The notes under the pieces: model-generated
The model's input: the letters and a program-made list of their open reading frames with translations, nothing else
Told to the model about the DNA's origin: nothing
Databases searched by the model: none
Made by a program: the position numbers and the translations under genes
Shown: positions 62,973 through 64,000 of the stretch, piece by piece
Layout: each line of letters starts with the position of its first letter
How positions within the stretch are numbered: the first letter of the stretch is position 1
Source: Chara braunii
Lineage: Eukaryota; Streptophyta; Charophyceae; Charales; Characeae
Length of the DNA: 64,000 nt
Direction: 5' to 3'
Assembly: GCA_003427395.1 (NCBI GenBank)
Contig: BFEA01000182.1
Location: 444,417-508,416 of the forward strand

Positions 62973-64000
62973 AGAAGCTGAGGCAAGGGGCGGTTACACC
63001 ATCACATATAGAGAGGCCTGTAGCACGGACCTGAGGCGAACCCGAGACGACGAGAGAGAGTTACGAGCGCGACCCTCCTGTTGAAGTCAGCATTCTCGAA
63101 CGGGCTTTCCCGATGATGGGGGTGCGGGAGGTCTGTGCATAAGCAGGAAAGAGGGGTCAAACGCCTGACTCCCTAGATGAAGTGAGCCATGATCTTGCTA
63201 AGGAGAGATACTGGTCGTTCTCGCGGATGCCGTCTCCGTCACAGTGAAGTGGCCATGAGCGAGTGATCGGAACGTCAACAGTGGGTGAGAAGGAGCTTCT
63301 TGCGGGAACGATGTGCTGTCTATGCGAGGGGTGATCCGATTGGGGTCAGATTGCAGCAATAGCAACAGAGACGACATGACAGACTTATGGACCACGAGAA
63401 GGGCATCGGATGTGAGTAGCATCTATGCGCGCAGCCTGCGACGCTGCGTGAGAACTCACGACTTGTGCTGACATTTCCAGCCTTATCAATGTTATTAGTT
63501 TTGATGAGTTGTGCTGCTCTTCACCTTTGGTAGGGCAGCCAAGTCTTGGGCATGTGTGAGATACTACCTTCTTGTGCAGCAGGTGTTGCCTCCCGACTTC
63601 TGAAGTCATGACGTCGTGCGCAAAAATCATCACTGTTATCATGAACGAGAGAGATTGCAAAGGCCTTTTAGAGTTGGCGCCTCTTTTCCTGTTTGAGCTA
63701 CTATGCTCGAGAGCGCGATAGGCTTACTAGACTTACCCCCAAGAGAATTTTCAACTCGCAATCACGGGCTAAACCTTTCAAACATTGTTGAGCAATAACT
63801 CGTCCGAAGGGGCAATGGGAAGGTGGAAGGGGTCGACACACAAGAGAGTGGCATGTGAATGAAACGTGGAGAATAGTGTGCAAGTGGGCACTTTTCTTGT
63901 TGGTAGACAGGATTTACTCGTGATAGTAACAAGGCTGAAATCAGGGAATTGGGCGTGCACGGAGCAAACACGAGGGGCATTAGTCGTTAGCAAGAGATAA
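62973..64000. other. No recognisable gene
   Basis: Short ORFs only and no repeats or motifs that I can identify. Confidence 0.45.

Overview
The window reads as a repeat-rich nuclear segment of a streptophyte, probably a charophyte alga of the Chara type. The L1-clade LINEs, a chromodomain-bearing Ty3/gypsy element with a tRNA-iMet-type primer site, hAT transposons and a nuclear copy of plastid ndhE (a gene most chlorophyte plastids lack) support a streptophyte. The Chara suggestion rests on remembered resemblance of the Myb/SANT-like protein and was not tested. I found no intact host gene, rRNA, tRNA or CRISPR array. Nearly everything recognisable is a mobile element or its debris, and almost every long reading frame is broken.

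Layout: 1-8.7 kb holds simple repeats, a broken Myb/SANT-like gene (minus, 3.2-4.7 kb), a broken unknown protein (minus, 5.0-5.8 kb), two foldback repeats and three short copies of a LINE 3' end. From 8.7 to 37.7 kb lies one minus-strand LINE (LINE-1) carrying a four-level nest. A 0.94-kb hAT-like element (Y, 16278-35277) sits in its endonuclease domain. An LTR/gypsy element (16553-34606) sits in Y. A 9.3-kb hAT transposon (18524-27860) sits in the gypsy leader. Each level has a target-site duplication (TSD), and removing Y in silico restores the LINE reading frame. LINE-1 also holds a 2.1-kb tandem duplication in its RT domain, each unit with a hAT-like insert (X, X') that contains a second insert (Z, Z') lying in opposite orientations in the two units.

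From 37.7 to 47.1 kb a second minus-strand LINE (LINE-2) is split by a plus-strand LINE (LINE-3, 38409-43477), which itself carries a ~270-bp plastid fragment with the 3' end of ndhE. A 210-N assembly gap lies at 44661-44870 between two identical 93-bp flanks. From 47.4 to 49.2 kb are a 627-bp hAT-like MITE and another Z-type element. 49.2-52.9 kb is AT-rich with no recognised gene. 52.9-54.0 kb is a degenerate ~90-bp satellite. From 54.25 to 61.2 kb a second gypsy element (minus, cut after RT) has a long unrecognised region upstream of gag containing a duplicated ~190-residue domain. 61.2-64 kb shows one unassigned ORF.

Common threads: (1) many in-frame stops in the elements are explained by C-to-T change at CG or CHG sites, as expected for silenced, methylated DNA; (2) the LINE family ends in a hairpin just before poly(A) whose stem sequence differs between copies while pairing is kept; (3) several hAT-like elements with 8-bp TSDs and CTA-type ends suggest a family partly driven by transposases like the one at 22.3-24.4 kb.
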